DNA from: Burkholderia territorii
GTDB lineage: Bacteria > Pseudomonadota > Gammaproteobacteria > Burkholderiales > Burkholderiaceae
DNA length: 64,000 nucleotides
Direction: 5' to 3'
NCBI RefSeq assembly: GCF_902833055.1
Contig: NZ_CADFEJ010000001.1
Coordinates: 124,001 to 188,000 of the forward strand
This document shows positions 34,908-45,506 of the stretch, piece after piece. Under the pieces are notes generated by a model. That model did not search any database and was not told where the DNA came from. It saw nothing but the letters and a program-made list of their open reading frames with translations. The position numbers were made by a program, and so were the translations under genes. Position 1 is the stretch's first letter, and each line of letters opens with the position of its first letter.

Positions 34908-35516
34908 TCAGGCGGCGATGGCCTGCCGGGCGGCCCGTCCCGGCTCAATTCCAAGTGCGGCAAACGTTTGCGGATCGATGTCGATCCAGCACGCGACAAC
35001 CAGACGGCCATCCACCTGCTTCGGGGGGCCTGCCCGGTGCGCGTGCACGCCGATCCGGCGGAACAACCTTTCCATGCTCGCGAACGTCACGCCGATCAGC
35101 TGCCGCGCGCCCAGCTGCGCCGCGCATTCGACGACCGCGGCGAGCATCGGACGCACGGCCCACTCGGCATTGCCCGCGCCGCCTTCGTCGCCGGTCGCCG
35201 CGAACCGCGACAGCTCCCAGACGGCCGCCGATTGGGGCAGCGCGACGTCGTCGGCGATCAGGTCGGCGAACAGCGACTTCAGCAAATACGGACGCGTGGT
35301 CGGCAACAGGCGCGCACATCCGCACACTTCGCCGCCGGCATTTCTCGCGAACACGTAGACGGTATCGTCGCGATCGAACTGGTCGCGCTCGAAACTTTCG
35401 TTCGCCGACGGGAGCGCCCAACCGAGCTGTTCGACGAACACGCGGCGCCGATAGCGCCCGAGATCCGCTGCAAGTTCGTGTGGCAACCGCCCTTCCTCGT
35501 GAACGAAGGTCCGCAT
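34908..35516 (-). CDS. cepI: acyl-homoserine-lactone synthase CepI
   Basis: A 202-residue LuxI-family enzyme that makes N-octanoyl-homoserine lactone from acyl-ACP and S-adenosylmethionine. The family-invariant residues are present in RRRVFVEQLGW (N-terminal Arg and Trp), FDRDDTVYVFAR (Asp residues), CARLLPTTRPYLL and WELSRFAA (Glu and Arg). The sequence matches CepI of the B. cepacia complex as I recall it almost throughout. A cep box lies 62 bases upstream. The product binds CepR, encoded nearby. Confidence 0.96.
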   Translation of the reverse strand: MRTFVHEEGRLPHELAADLGRYRRRVFVEQLGWALPSANESFERDQFDRDDTVYVFARNAGGEVCGCARLLPTTRPYLLKSLFADLIADDVALPQSAAVWELSRFAATGDEGGAGNAEWAVRPMLAAVVECAAQLGARQLIGVTFASMERLFRRIGVHAHRAGPPKQVDGRLVVACWIDIDPQTFAALGIEPGRAARQAIAA

Positions 35517-35577
35517 GGTGTCCTCGGATCGGTACTTTGGTATGCACGCATTACATCGCGCGTCCCGATGCGGCGGT

Positions 35578-35595
35578 AACTAGTAACTCTTACAG
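35578..35595 (-). promoter_or_regulatory. cep box (lux-box-like CepR site) of cepI
   Basis: On the minus strand CTGTAAGAGTTACTAGTT, which differs by one base from the cepI box published for B. cenocepacia as I recall it. It lies 62 bases before the cepI start, the position for CepR-AHL activation. Confidence 0.85.
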
Positions 35596-35725
35596 GGTGG
35601 GGGCAGGCCGATACCATTCGACCGCTGGTATCGGTTTCTTGATCGACGGGATTGAAATACGGGCGGCTTTTGCTTATAAAGAGCGCCAGTCTTGCGGAAA
35701 TGTCAGAGGAAAGCGCGGCCGGTTG

Positions 35726-36169
35726 TCACTGGAGCGTAGGACCGGCATGATAGGCGGCGTTGCGATCGAGCAACGACGCCGCGACCGCGGCCGGCCAGTC
35801 GACGTGCGCGAGCCGTGCGGCGAGCGCGGCGGCGGTGCGGAACATGCCGAGATCGGCGCCGGCGGCGTCGACGGCCATGATGTTGCTGCGAACGTCGCCG
35901 CCTGCAATCACGAACGTGCCCGTTGCGCGCTCGAGATACCAGTCCCAGCCGACCGTCAGGTATGCGACGCCGGCACTGGCCGGGCGATGCCATTCGGTGT
36001 AGCCGGCCAGGCGTGCGTCGATGGCGCTGTCGCGTAGTTCGGTGAGCAGCGATGCATCGAGGCCGCTCGCGACGTGGTCGAGGACGAGCGTGGCCAGCGC
36101 GCTTTCGGACAGGCGCACATAGCCGTCCGGAGACGGGCCGCGGACCGGATGCAACAAAGGTGAAGTCAT
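35726..36169 (-). CDS. rsaM: quorum-sensing repressor RsaM
   Basis: A 147-residue protein between cepI and cepR. The sequence (YTEWHRPASAGVAYLTVGWD, GGDVRSNIMAVDAAG, ending HVDWPAAVAASLLDRN) and the place between cepI and cepR identify RsaM. RsaM homologues lower AHL production and balance CepI/CepR activity; no DNA-binding motif is visible and none is known. It is divergent from cepR with a 73-base gap, and on the same strand as cepI but with its own upstream region. Confidence 0.9.
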   Translation of the reverse strand: MTSPLLHPVRGPSPDGYVRLSESALATLVLDHVASGLDASLLTELRDSAIDARLAGYTEWHRPASAGVAYLTVGWDWYLERATGTFVIAGGDVRSNIMAVDAAGADLGMFRTAAALAARLAHVDWPAAVAASLLDRNAAYHAGPTLQ

Positions 36170-36203
36170 GCGCGGAATGTATCAGCCCCGAACCGGTGCT
36201 GGC

Positions 36204-36214
36204 ACCTGACAGGT
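36204..36214. promoter_or_regulatory. short palindrome in the rsaM-cepR intergenic region
   Basis: ACCTG, A, CAGGT. It is a perfect 11-base palindrome in the 73-base space that must hold both promoters. It is shorter than a cep box, but CTG..CAG ends are a lux-box feature. Confidence 0.35.
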
Positions 36215-36242
36215 ATGACAGCGTAACGTTGTCGGAGAACGA

Positions 36243-36962
36243 ATGGAACTGCGCTGGCAGGATGCCTACCAACAATTCAGCGCCGCGGAAGACGAGCAGC
36301 AGCTCTTCCAGCGGATCGCCGCCTATTCTAAACGCCTCGGCTTCGAATATTGCTGTTACGGCATTCGCGTGCCGCTGCCGGTGTCGAAGCCGGCCGTCGC
36401 GATCTTCAATACGTATCCGGATGGCTGGATGGCGCACTATCAGGCGCAGAACTACATCGAGATCGACTCGACGGTCCGCGACGGCGCGCTCAGCACCAAC
36501 ATGATCGTCTGGCCGGACGTCGACCGGATCGATCCATGCCCGTTGTGGCAGGACGCGCGCGACTACGGGCTGGCGGTGGGCGTTGCACAGTCGAGCTGGG
36601 CGGCGCGCGGCGCGTTCGGGCTGTTGAGCATCGCACGCCATGCGGACCGGCTCACGCCGGCCGAGATCAACATGCTCACGCTGCAGACCAACTGGCTCGC
36701 GAATCTTTCGCATTCGCTGATGAGCCGTTTCATGGTGCCGAAGCTGTCACCGGAGTCGAGCGTCACGCTGACCGCGCGCGAGCGGGAGGTGCTGTGCTGG
36801 ACGGCCGAAGGCAAGACCGCATGCGAGATCGGCCAGATTCTCAGCATCTCGGAGCGCACGGTCAACTTCCACGTGAACAACATCCTCGAAAAGCTCGGCG
36901 CGACCAACAAGGTCCAGGCGGTCGTCAAGGCGATCGCGGCAGGACTCATCGATACGCCCTGA
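36243..36962 (+). CDS. cepR: LuxR-family quorum-sensing regulator CepR
   Basis: A 239-residue activator. The autoinducer-binding domain (about residues 15-165) has GFEYCCYGIRVPLPVSKP, FNTYPDGWMAHYQAQNYIEI with the ligand-pocket Trp/Tyr residues, and DSTVRDG with the conserved Asp. The DNA-binding GerE domain has LTAREREVLCWTAEGKTACE and IGQILSISERTVNFHVNNIL. It binds octanoyl-HSL from CepI and controls cepI, proteases, siderophores and other genes in the B. cepacia complex. It is divergent from rsaM. Confidence 0.96.
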   Translation: MELRWQDAYQQFSAAEDEQQLFQRIAAYSKRLGFEYCCYGIRVPLPVSKPAVAIFNTYPDGWMAHYQAQNYIEIDSTVRDGALSTNMIVWPDVDRIDPCPLWQDARDYGLAVGVAQSSWAARGAFGLLSIARHADRLTPAEINMLTLQTNWLANLSHSLMSRFMVPKLSPESSVTLTAREREVLCWTAEGKTACEIGQILSISERTVNFHVNNILEKLGATNKVQAVVKAIAAGLIDTP

Positions 36963-37011
36963 CCGGGTGCCGGCCGCGCGGCGACCGTGCCGCGCCGGCC
37001 GCCGCCGCCGC

Positions 37012-37719
37012 TCATTCCATCATCGGCTCCGCTTCCTTCGCGGTCCAGCTCACGCTGGAAATGCTCTTCTCCATGCTCATCCGGCTCGCGATCTGCTCGA
37101 GCTTCTGCTGATCCTTCGGGTGCAGCTTCAGCGTCGCCGTCACTTTCAGCCGGTCTGGTTGCTCGGGCACGTCCTCGCTCGTCAGGCTCTGGAACGACAG
37201 CGGTTTCGCATACATCGAGTTCGACAGCAGCGTGCGGATGTGCACTTCGTCGGCGGCCAGGCAGATCACGGTGATCTGGTATTCGCGCACGAGATCGGCG
37301 TTCGACACGGGGGTCGCGTTGATCGCCTGGCTGACGCCGCGCAGCACCGTGTTGGTGAGCAGCACGACGCCCGTGCCGGCGAGCGCCGGCACGTAATGGC
37401 CGGACCCGGCCAGCACGCCGACGGCGGCCGAACACCACAGCGTCGCGGCCGTGTTGATGCCCTGGATCGAGCCCTTGTCGCGCATGATCACGCCGCCGCC
37501 GAGAAAGCCGACGCCCGACACGACGTAGGCGGCGATCTGCGTGACGCCGGCCACGCCGTTGCCGGTCAGCACGCCGAGCGTGACGAACAGGCAGGCGCCG
37601 CTCGCGACGAGCGTGATCGTGCGCAGGCCCGCCGTGCGTTGCCGCATCTGGCGTTCGAGGCCGATCGCGACGCCGCAGGCGAACGCAGTGAAAAGACGGA
37701 GTGCGAAATCGAGAGTCAT
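37012..37719 (-). CDS. MgtC/SapB-family membrane protein
   Basis: A 235-residue protein from the ATG at 37719. The MgtC core (residues 1-140) shows four or five membrane segments with RLFTAFACGVAIGLERQMRQ, RTAGLRTITLV and YVVSGVGFLGGGVIMRDKGS, then GINTAATLWCSAAVGV. The C-terminal cytosolic domain (residues 145-235) is ACT-like. Family members help survival at low Mg2+ and inside macrophages. It lies 331 bases after the efflux operon on the same strand with no other gene between, and may have its own promoter there. Confidence 0.9.
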   Translation of the reverse strand: MTLDFALRLFTAFACGVAIGLERQMRQRTAGLRTITLVASGACLFVTLGVLTGNGVAGVTQIAAYVVSGVGFLGGGVIMRDKGSIQGINTAATLWCSAAVGVLAGSGHYVPALAGTGVVLLTNTVLRGVSQAINATPVSNADLVREYQITVICLAADEVHIRTLLSNSMYAKPLSFQSLTSEDVPEQPDRLKVTATLKLHPKDQQKLEQIASRMSMEKSISSVSWTAKEAEPMME

Positions 37720-38050
37720 GGTTGTCCTGCCGTGCCAAGTGCGCATGCCGGCCCGCGTCGCGGCGGCGCGAGGCCGAACGCGGCACGATGGCCGTCGTCG
37801 CGCGGTACTGTACCGCGCGAATGCGTCATTCAGTGTGAAACGGGGGGCGTGCGGGCTCGCGGAACGCGAGCCGCGGCAGGAGAACTGCGGCGGACAGGCG
37901 TTCAGGCGGCAAGCGGCGCACGCAACGAAGTGCTGCAACTGTCCACGATGGTTCCTGAAGGAAGAATGCGCGGCATTCTAGTAGGCCGCGCGCGCGGGCG
38001 TCAACCCGTCCGGTGCGCGGCCGCGAACGGCCGGCGCGGCACGGCGACGG

Positions 38051-39598
38051 TTACTGCGCCGTGCCGATCGTCCCCGTGGCGAGCGCGAGTGCGGCTGCGG
38101 CCGACAGCGCGCCCGCGTAGCTGTCGACTTCCGCGTTGCGGGCCGCGAGCAGCTGGCTTTGCGCGATCGTCGCATCGGTCACCGAGCCGACGCCGTTGCG
38201 ATATGCGGTGAGCGCCGCGTCGTAGCTCGTCTGCGCGGCATCGACGAGCGCCTTCGCGGCGTCGTGCGACGCAAGGCTCGTCTGCACCGCGTTCTGCGCG
38301 GCGACGACCTGGCGCACCGCTTCCTCCTTGGTCCGCGTGAGGCGCTCGGACGCGCTTTGCGCATCGTTGCGCGCCTGCATCAGCACTGCCGAGCGCAGGC
38401 CGCCGTCGTACAACGGGATCGTCACGCCGACGAACACGCCGCCGCCATAGCGGCTGCCGTTCAGGTTGACGGTCGCCGCCTGGTCGCCGATCGCGGGCAG
38501 CGCGGTGATCGCCGTGCCGCCGCTTGCATAGGACGTCGACGCCGACAGGAAAATCTTCGGCATGAACGCGGCTTGCGCGGCCTTGATCTTCGCGCGGTTG
38601 GCTTGCTCGAGCGCATACGCGCCCTGCAGGTCGGGGCGGCGCGCGATCGCGTCCGACACGATCGCGTCCACCGACGAAGCGAGCGCGGGCGGCAGCGGGC
38701 GCTTGGGCAACTCGGCGATCGAAGGCTTCGACAGCGGCGAGATGCCGAGTGCGGAGACGAGCGCGAGGTAGCCGTCGCTTTCCGCGCCGTTCGCCTGCAC
38801 GAGCGCGAGATTCGCCTGCGCGCGATTCTGCGTCGCCTGCGCGAGTTCGACGACGGTGCCGACGCCTTGCCTGAGCCGCGCGCGCGACGCCGCGAGGATC
38901 GCGTCGGCGTTCGCCAGGCCCTGCCGCGCGCTGGCCGCGCGCGAGCGGGCGGCTTCGTACCGGTAATACGCGACGGTCACGTCGTGAATCACCTGCTGGT
39001 GCACGGCCGTGAATGCGACATTCGACGCGATCGACGCCTGCTCGGCGGCCTCGACGCGCGCCGCGCGGCCACCGAAATCGAACAGCAGCCATTGCAGCGA
39101 CAGCGCCGAGATCGTGCCGTGCACGGTCGTGTTGCTCGACGAGTCGCCGAGGATCGTCGACGTCGAGCCGTGCTTCGCCTGATATCCACCCATCGCGGTC
39201 GCGGACAGGTTCGGCAGATACGCGGTCTTCGCGATGCCGACCGCGAGCGCCGCGTTGCGCGCGTCGTTCCAGGCGATGCGGGTCAGCGGATTCGTCGATT
39301 CGGCGAGATCGATGAGCTCGGGCAGCGTATACGGATGCGTGGCATCGAGTGCGGCGGGCGGCGGAACCGACGCGAGCGCGGGGGAGGCCGGCAACGTGTA
39401 GTCGTGCGGCGCGCGCTGCGCGGACGCAAGCGGCGGGGCCGGCACGATGTCGCCGGCGGCCGACGTTTGCGGCTGCCACGGGCGGTCGGGCGCCTCTGGC
39501 GCGAGGTCGACCGAGGACGTGGCGCAACCGGTCAGCGCGATCGCGGTCGCAAGCGCGGCGGCGGCGATCGACGCGGCCGGCGGTTCAGGGACGCGCAT
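38051..39598 (-). CDS. outer-membrane efflux lipoprotein (NodT/TolC family; MdtP-like)
   Basis: A 515-residue outer-membrane channel subunit. The start at 39598 gives a lipoprotein signal with lipobox ALTGC. The TolC fold is seen as two related halves: PYTLPELIDLAESTNPLTRI, ARLRQGVGTVVELAQATQNR, then ALASSVDAIVSDAIARRPDL and SAVLMQARNDAQSASERLTR. It overlaps the end of the preceding FUSC gene by 14 bases. In the E. coli ytcA-mdtN-mdtO-mdtP operon, mdtP occupies this place. Confidence 0.88.
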   Translation of the reverse strand: MRVPEPPAASIAAAALATAIALTGCATSSVDLAPEAPDRPWQPQTSAAGDIVPAPPLASAQRAPHDYTLPASPALASVPPPAALDATHPYTLPELIDLAESTNPLTRIAWNDARNAALAVGIAKTAYLPNLSATAMGGYQAKHGSTSTILGDSSSNTTVHGTISALSLQWLLFDFGGRAARVEAAEQASIASNVAFTAVHQQVIHDVTVAYYRYEAARSRAASARQGLANADAILAASRARLRQGVGTVVELAQATQNRAQANLALVQANGAESDGYLALVSALGISPLSKPSIAELPKRPLPPALASSVDAIVSDAIARRPDLQGAYALEQANRAKIKAAQAAFMPKIFLSASTSYASGGTAITALPAIGDQAATVNLNGSRYGGGVFVGVTIPLYDGGLRSAVLMQARNDAQSASERLTRTKEEAVRQVVAAQNAVQTSLASHDAAKALVDAAQTSYDAALTAYRNGVGSVTDATIAQSQLLAARNAEVDSYAGALSAAAALALATGTIGTAQ

Positions 39599-41672
39599 GA
39601 GGGGCAGGCTCCTTCGGTGTGGCTTGACGCGCGGCGTCGGCAATATGCGCGAGCCGCGTGTCGATCAGGTTCAGCAGCGCGTCACGTGCGGGATCGGCGG
39701 AGGTGGCGGCCGGCACGGTCGCTGCGCGTGCCGTCGACGACGGTGGCGCCGAAGCGGCATCGCCAACCGGGGCGCCTTCGCGCGGTTCGACCACGCGCGC
39801 GAGCCGCGCATCGATCGCCGCATCGCCCGGCGCGCGTTCGGCGAGCAGGAACAGCGGGCCTTCGAGCGCGCCGAGTTCCGCAAGCGTGCGCCGCCGGGTC
39901 GCGAGCCACGTCGCGGCCGGGCGGACCCACGACGGTTCGTAGTGGATCAGCCCGAGTTCTTGCGCGATCGCGCCGTGACGCGCAAAGGCTTCTGCAGCGA
40001 GCGTGCGGCGTTCGGCGGGCTGCGCGACCTGCACGATACGGCGCCACTGGTCGCGCAGCGCGGCGAGTGCGACGTCGATCTGCTTGCCGATGCTGACGGG
40101 CCAGATGCGTGTGAACACGAGATATACGACGATGTTGCCGAGCAGGATGCCGATCGTGCGATCGCGCGCGAGCGTCAGGTCGAAGCCCGGGGCGGCGCCC
40201 TGGATCACGCACAGGAAGAATGCGAATGCGACCTGGAAGCCCGCATACGCGATGCGCGGCGAACCGAATGCGACCCACGCGGACAGCCAGGCGCCGGCGA
40301 ATACGAGCGCCATCAGCTCGCCGATCGACGACAGTGCCGGCACGACGAACACGAGCGCCGCGGTGCCGATCAGCGCGCCGACAATGCAGCCGGCGATCCG
40401 CAGCGTGAGTTTCTCGACCGTCTCGGCCGTCGAGCCGAGCGACACCATGTAGCAGGTGATGAAGCACGTGTGGATGCCGGACCAGTCGAGCTGCGAATAC
40501 AGCAGGTAGCAGAACATCGCCGCGACGGTCGTCTTCAGCGCGTAGCGGATGTGGTCGGGATTGGTGCGGGCGTCAGGCAGGAAGAAGCCGCCGCGCGGCG
40601 CGGGCGGTGCGGCGGGCGCCTTCGTCGGCGAAGCCGATGCATCGGTCGGGATTGCGGCCGGTGCATCCGGTGTCGCGGGCAGCGGCAGCGGCAGCGGGGG
40701 TGGCGGTTCGGCGAAATGCGTGATGGCCGCGTGCAGATCGGTCGCGACGACGCGCGCGAGCGGCGCCAGCGTATCGGCCGGCGGCAGTGCGAGCGTCACG
40801 TCGACCGGATAGCCGCCTTGCTCGAGGATGCCGGCCATCTCGTCGAGGATCGCAGCGGCCGGTTCCGCGAATGCGGCGGGCAGGCGAGCGTCCGGCTCGC
40901 GGTCGGCGAGCGCAACCGCCACGAGCAGCGCGGTGCTCGATGCGATGGCGTGTCGCAGCGCGGGCGCGTCGGTGGCCGGCGTCGATCCTTCGAGCGTCGA
41001 CAGCTTCAGCCACGTGAGCATCTGCTTGTCGCCTTCGCGCAGGCTCGCTTCGAAGGCCGCGCGTGCGTCGTCGTCGTCGCGCAGCCGCCGCGCGGCGAGC
41101 CGCAGCCGTGTCGCGAGCTGCGCGAGCGCGAGCTTGCGCGGCGACGGCGCGATCAACAGGTTGACGACGATCGCGACGCCGACCGGAATCGCGACCATCA
41201 GCCACGCATAGAGCAGCGCGCGCGTCGCGGCTTCGCCGACCGGCGCGAGGCCGAGCTGGTCGAGCCCGAAGCCGACGATCATCGCGAGGATCGCGCCGAT
41301 CGGGCGCAGCTTGCTGGCCGACGTCAGATACAGCAGCGCGACCGACAGCACGGCCATGCATGCGACGCGCAGCACCGAATAGTCGATGCTGAAGATCGCG
41401 ACGCCGACCACGAGCGCGATCACGAGCGTGACGAGCAGCAGCATCGCGGCCGCGAGCACGACGCTCGTCACGCGATCGGCGCGATTCAGGAAGAACACGA
41501 CGTAGGCGGAGATCGCGGCTTCCGGCGTGCCGTAGCCGCTCGTCACGAGCACGACGAGCGCGCAGATCAGCGCGACCCGCACGGCCATCGCGGCGCGGCC
41601 CGGAAACGGCGCGAGCAGTCGCAGGATTTCGCGCGGGCCGGGCGCGCGGACTTCAGCGGCAGGCTGAGCCAT
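39585..41672 (-). CDS. FUSC-family inner-membrane efflux protein (MdtO/AaeB-like)
   Basis: A 695-residue membrane protein with two sets of hydrophobic segments (about residues 28-180 and 360-510). These are separated by a soluble domain with a Pro/Ala-rich linker (near residue 330). SGYGTPEAAISAYVVFF opens the first set and YALKTTVAAMFCYLLYSQLD the second, with the fusaric-acid-resistance type signature GCIVGALIGTAALVF. Family members export aromatic acids or related compounds. It shares a 20-base overlap with the adaptor gene. Confidence 0.88.
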   Translation of the reverse strand: MAQPAAEVRAPGPREILRLLAPFPGRAAMAVRVALICALVVLVTSGYGTPEAAISAYVVFFLNRADRVTSVVLAAAMLLLVTLVIALVVGVAIFSIDYSVLRVACMAVLSVALLYLTSASKLRPIGAILAMIVGFGLDQLGLAPVGEAATRALLYAWLMVAIPVGVAIVVNLLIAPSPRKLALAQLATRLRLAARRLRDDDDARAAFEASLREGDKQMLTWLKLSTLEGSTPATDAPALRHAIASSTALLVAVALADREPDARLPAAFAEPAAAILDEMAGILEQGGYPVDVTLALPPADTLAPLARVVATDLHAAITHFAEPPPPLPLPLPATPDAPAAIPTDASASPTKAPAAPPAPRGGFFLPDARTNPDHIRYALKTTVAAMFCYLLYSQLDWSGIHTCFITCYMVSLGSTAETVEKLTLRIAGCIVGALIGTAALVFVVPALSSIGELMALVFAGAWLSAWVAFGSPRIAYAGFQVAFAFFLCVIQGAAPGFDLTLARDRTIGILLGNIVVYLVFTRIWPVSIGKQIDVALAALRDQWRRIVQVAQPAERRTLAAEAFARHGAIAQELGLIHYEPSWVRPAATWLATRRRTLAELGALEGPLFLLAERAPGDAAIDARLARVVEPREGAPVGDAASAPPSSTARAATVPAATSADPARDALLNLIDTRLAHIADAARQATPKEPAPHARP

Positions 41673-42702
41673 GCCGGACCTCGACGATCGCGCTCGCGCC
41701 GACTCGCACGAGCTTGCCGTCGGGTTCGTCGAGCTTCACGCGCACCGGGAAGCGCTGCGCGACGTGCACCCAGTTCACCGAGTTCTGCACGATCGGCAGC
41801 GCGCGCGGCAGGTTGATGCGGGCGCTGTCCGCGATGCCGGCGCCGATGCCGACGACCTTGCCCGTCAGCGGACGGCTGCGGTCGATCATCGAGTAGACCG
41901 TCGCGCAGTCGCCGACCGCGATGCGGTTCAACGACGTTTCGCGGAAGTTGCCGACGGCGAACCATTCGCTCGCATCGATCAGCGTGAAGATCGACTGGTT
42001 CGGCGTGAGCGTTTCGCCCGCGAGCACGGTCAGGCCCGTCACGAGCCCGTCGTGAGGCGCGCGCACGACCGTATCGTCGAGCGCGTGCTGCGCGCGGGCG
42101 AGTGCGGCTTCGCGTGCGTGGAGCGTGGCGATCGCGTCGGCTTCGTCGCCGATCGTCTGCGCGGACGCGCGCTGCTGTTCCTGGGCCTGCGCGAGCGACA
42201 CGGCCGCGTCGCGCTGCCGGACCTTCGCCTGATCGAACTGCTGCGCGCTGACGTAGCCTTGCGCCGCCAGCGGCGCGAGCCGGTTCACGTCGCGCGTCGC
42301 GAGGTCGTAGTTTTGCGACGCACGTTTCACCTGCTCGGCGGCCACGGCCGCGTTCGAACGCTCGCCGATCAGCGACCGGCGGCGCGTGTCGAGCGACGCG
42401 CGTGCGAGCTCGAGATCGGCCTGCGCCTGCGCGACCGTCAGCCGGTACGGCACCGGATCGATTTCATACAGCACGTCGCCTTTCGCGACGCGCTGGTTTT
42501 CGTGGACCGCGAGCCGCACGATGCGTCCGCCGACGGGCGACGCGACGTGCACGACGTCGGCGTCGATCGACGCGTCGTCGGTGGACGGGTAGGCCGTCGT
42601 GCGGTGGTATGCGTACGCGAGCGCCGCGATGCCGAGCGCGACGATCGCCAGCGCGATCACGCGGCCTTTCGTGGAGGGGCGGGCGATGCCGGCGGCCTTC
42701 AT
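41653..42702 (-). CDS. HlyD-family periplasmic adaptor (MdtN/EmrA-like)
   Basis: A 349-residue membrane-fusion protein. The start at 42702 overlaps the stop of the preceding gene by ATGA. An N-terminal membrane anchor is followed by YPSTDDASIDADVVHVASPV and GGRIVRLAVHENQRVAKGD, the first lipoyl half. A coiled-coil hairpin rich in Ala/Gln/Arg (about residues 95-205) leads to VRAPHDGLVTGLTVLAGE, the second lipoyl half, and a beta-barrel domain. It joins the FUSC pump to the outer-membrane channel. Confidence 0.9.
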   Translation of the reverse strand: MKAAGIARPSTKGRVIALAIVALGIAALAYAYHRTTAYPSTDDASIDADVVHVASPVGGRIVRLAVHENQRVAKGDVLYEIDPVPYRLTVAQAQADLELARASLDTRRRSLIGERSNAAVAAEQVKRASQNYDLATRDVNRLAPLAAQGYVSAQQFDQAKVRQRDAAVSLAQAQEQQRASAQTIGDEADAIATLHAREAALARAQHALDDTVVRAPHDGLVTGLTVLAGETLTPNQSIFTLIDASEWFAVGNFRETSLNRIAVGDCATVYSMIDRSRPLTGKVVGIGAGIADSARINLPRALPIVQNSVNWVHVAQRFPVRVKLDEPDGKLVRVGASAIVEVRHGSACR

Positions 42703-42992
42703 GCGAACGGCCCCGTGCCGGCGAGCCACACGATCACGGCGACCACGAGGCCGATCGCGGTGCAGACGGCGAGCTGGTAGGGCACGGTGGCGGCCCAGCC
42801 GGTCGCGACGAACACGCGGTGCGCGACGATCGCGCCGATGATGCCGACGATCGCGCTGACGAGCCAGAGCGGGAAATACGCGCCGAACAGGACGTACGAC
42901 GGTGCGCCGCGCGACGTGCAGCCTGCAAGCGGCAGGGCTGGCGCCAGTGTGGCGGCGGCACGCAGGGGCGCGCGCGACGTTGTTTTTCTCAT
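42699..42992 (-). CDS. YtcA-type small membrane lipoprotein
   Basis: A 97-residue protein from the ATG at 42992. It has a signal segment with lipobox LAGC, then APSYVLFGAYFPLWLVSAIV, a second membrane span and a third that ends in LAGTGPFA. YtcA-family proteins are encoded at the head of FUSC-type efflux operons, as in E. coli ytcA-mdtNOP. It is the first gene of this four-gene operon; its role in transport is unknown. Confidence 0.8.
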   Translation of the reverse strand: MRKTTSRAPLRAAATLAPALPLAGCTSRGAPSYVLFGAYFPLWLVSAIVGIIGAIVAHRVFVATGWAATVPYQLAVCTAIGLVVAVIVWLAGTGPFA

Positions 42993-43489
42993 GTGTGACG
43001 AGCTCGACGTTGGAGGTGAATGCCGGGCGCGGCGCAATGCGGTCCGTCGCCGCGACGACGATTCCGCGATACGGAGCCGATCATAAAACAGCGCGATGCG
43101 GACCGCCAGCGATGCCCCGCGTGCAGGCGGCTCGCAACGGGCGCGCGGCCGGCGCTTCGGGATGGTCGGTGACGATCGCGATTCTGCCAGCGACTGCGCT
43201 CGCAGGGTTGCCGACCCACTGCAAAAGATCGTCAGATGAAACCGGGCCGATACAGTTTGCATGCCGATGCAACGGGAATCGCCGATTCGAATGCCGGATT
43301 ACAGCGCAAACGCGGATGAATCCGCATTCCGGCCGCGCCGTGCGTTTGCCGTGGCCGCGATCCGTCGTGCCGCCCGGTATCTGTGTACCATCGTGCGGAT
43401 AGCGCGACGCGTGACGGAAACTGACGCCCGGTTTCGTCCGATGCGCGGCGCGGAAGCGGTAGCGGTACCGCAACGAGGATGAACGTTCC
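42993..43489. other. 497-base region between two divergent genes
   Basis: Must hold the promoters of the efflux operon (leftward) and the phosphoesterase gene (rightward). No intact gene, clear operator or LysR gene was seen here. Confidence 0.4.
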
Positions 43490-44638
<1,149 letters not shown>

Positions 44639-44644
44639 CGCGCG

Positions 44645-45229
44645 TCAGACGATGCGTGCGATATCGTCGAACTCGAAGCGCGGGCTGCGCGGGAACAGGC
44701 CGGCCGGATCGCCGTAGCCCAGATTCACGAGGAAGTTGGTACGGATCGCGGTGCCCGCGAAGAATTCGGCGTCGACCTTGGCGGCATCGAAGCCCGACAT
44801 CGGGCCCGCGTCGAGGCCGAGCGCGCGGGCCGCGAGGATCAGGTACGCGCCCTGCAGCGACGAGTTGCGGAACGCCGTGGCTTCGATCAGCGCGTCGTTG
44901 CCGGCGAACCAGCTGCGCGCGTCGGCGTGCGGGAACAGGCGCGGCAGGTGCTCGTGGAACGCGAAGTCCATGCCGACGATCACGGTGACGGGCGCGGCCA
45001 TCGTCTTCGCGAGATTGCCTTCGGACAGCGCCGGTTTCAGGCGCGCCTTCGCTTCCGGCGACTTGACGAACACGAAGCGCGCGGGGCTCGCGTTCGCCGA
45101 CGTCGGGCCGAATTTCGTGAGGTCGATCAACCGGTGCAGCAGCGCGTCGTCGACGGGTTTGTCCTGCCATGCGTTGTGGGTGCGTGCGGTGAGGAACAGC
45201 TGATCGAGGGCGGAATCGGAGAGCGTCAT
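44645..45229 (-). CDS. nitroreductase-family oxidoreductase (RutE/malonic semialdehyde reductase-like)
   Basis: A 194-residue FMN enzyme from the ATG at 45229. [20 protein letters not shown] is followed by [20 protein letters not shown], which resembles the RutE subgroup. Next come [40 protein letters not shown] and [15 protein letters not shown]. No rut operon is seen, so the physiological substrate (malonic semialdehyde, nitro compounds or quinones) is open. It is convergent with the phosphoesterase gene, 6 bases apart. Confidence 0.87.
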   Translation of the reverse strand: MTLSDSALDQLFLTARTHNAWQDKPVDDALLHRLIDLTKFGPTSANASPARFVFVKSPEAKARLKPALSEGNLAKTMAAPVTVIVGMDFAFHEHLPRLFPHADARSWFAGNDALIEATAFRNSSLQGAYLILAARALGLDAGPMSGFDAAKVDAEFFAGTAIRTNFLVNLGYGDPAGLFPRSPRFEFDDIARIV

Positions 45230-45506
45230 GGTGGGTCCGTGAAGAAATCGGCCGGGTCGTGCCGGCCGGCATTGCGGAAGAACGCGGCGCCCCGGATAAG
45301 GGCGCGTTGCGATACGCCGCGATGATAGCGTGGCCCGCTGAAACGCACCGGCCTCGCGATCGGCGATTCGAAGCGCCCCAGCGCCCCAGCGCCCGGGCGT
45401 TCGGGCATGTGGCGCGACGGAATGACAGCGCATGGCGGCGCGCGTCGCCGTTGGCTACCATGCAGACATGCTTCGCCCGTCTCATTGACTCTTGCCCGAT
45501 TCCGAC

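Noticed and set aside
36963..37011. GC-rich inverted segment between cepR and mgtC as a bidirectional terminator
   Set aside because: The arms pair imperfectly and there is no T-run on either side, so the call would rest on GC content alone.
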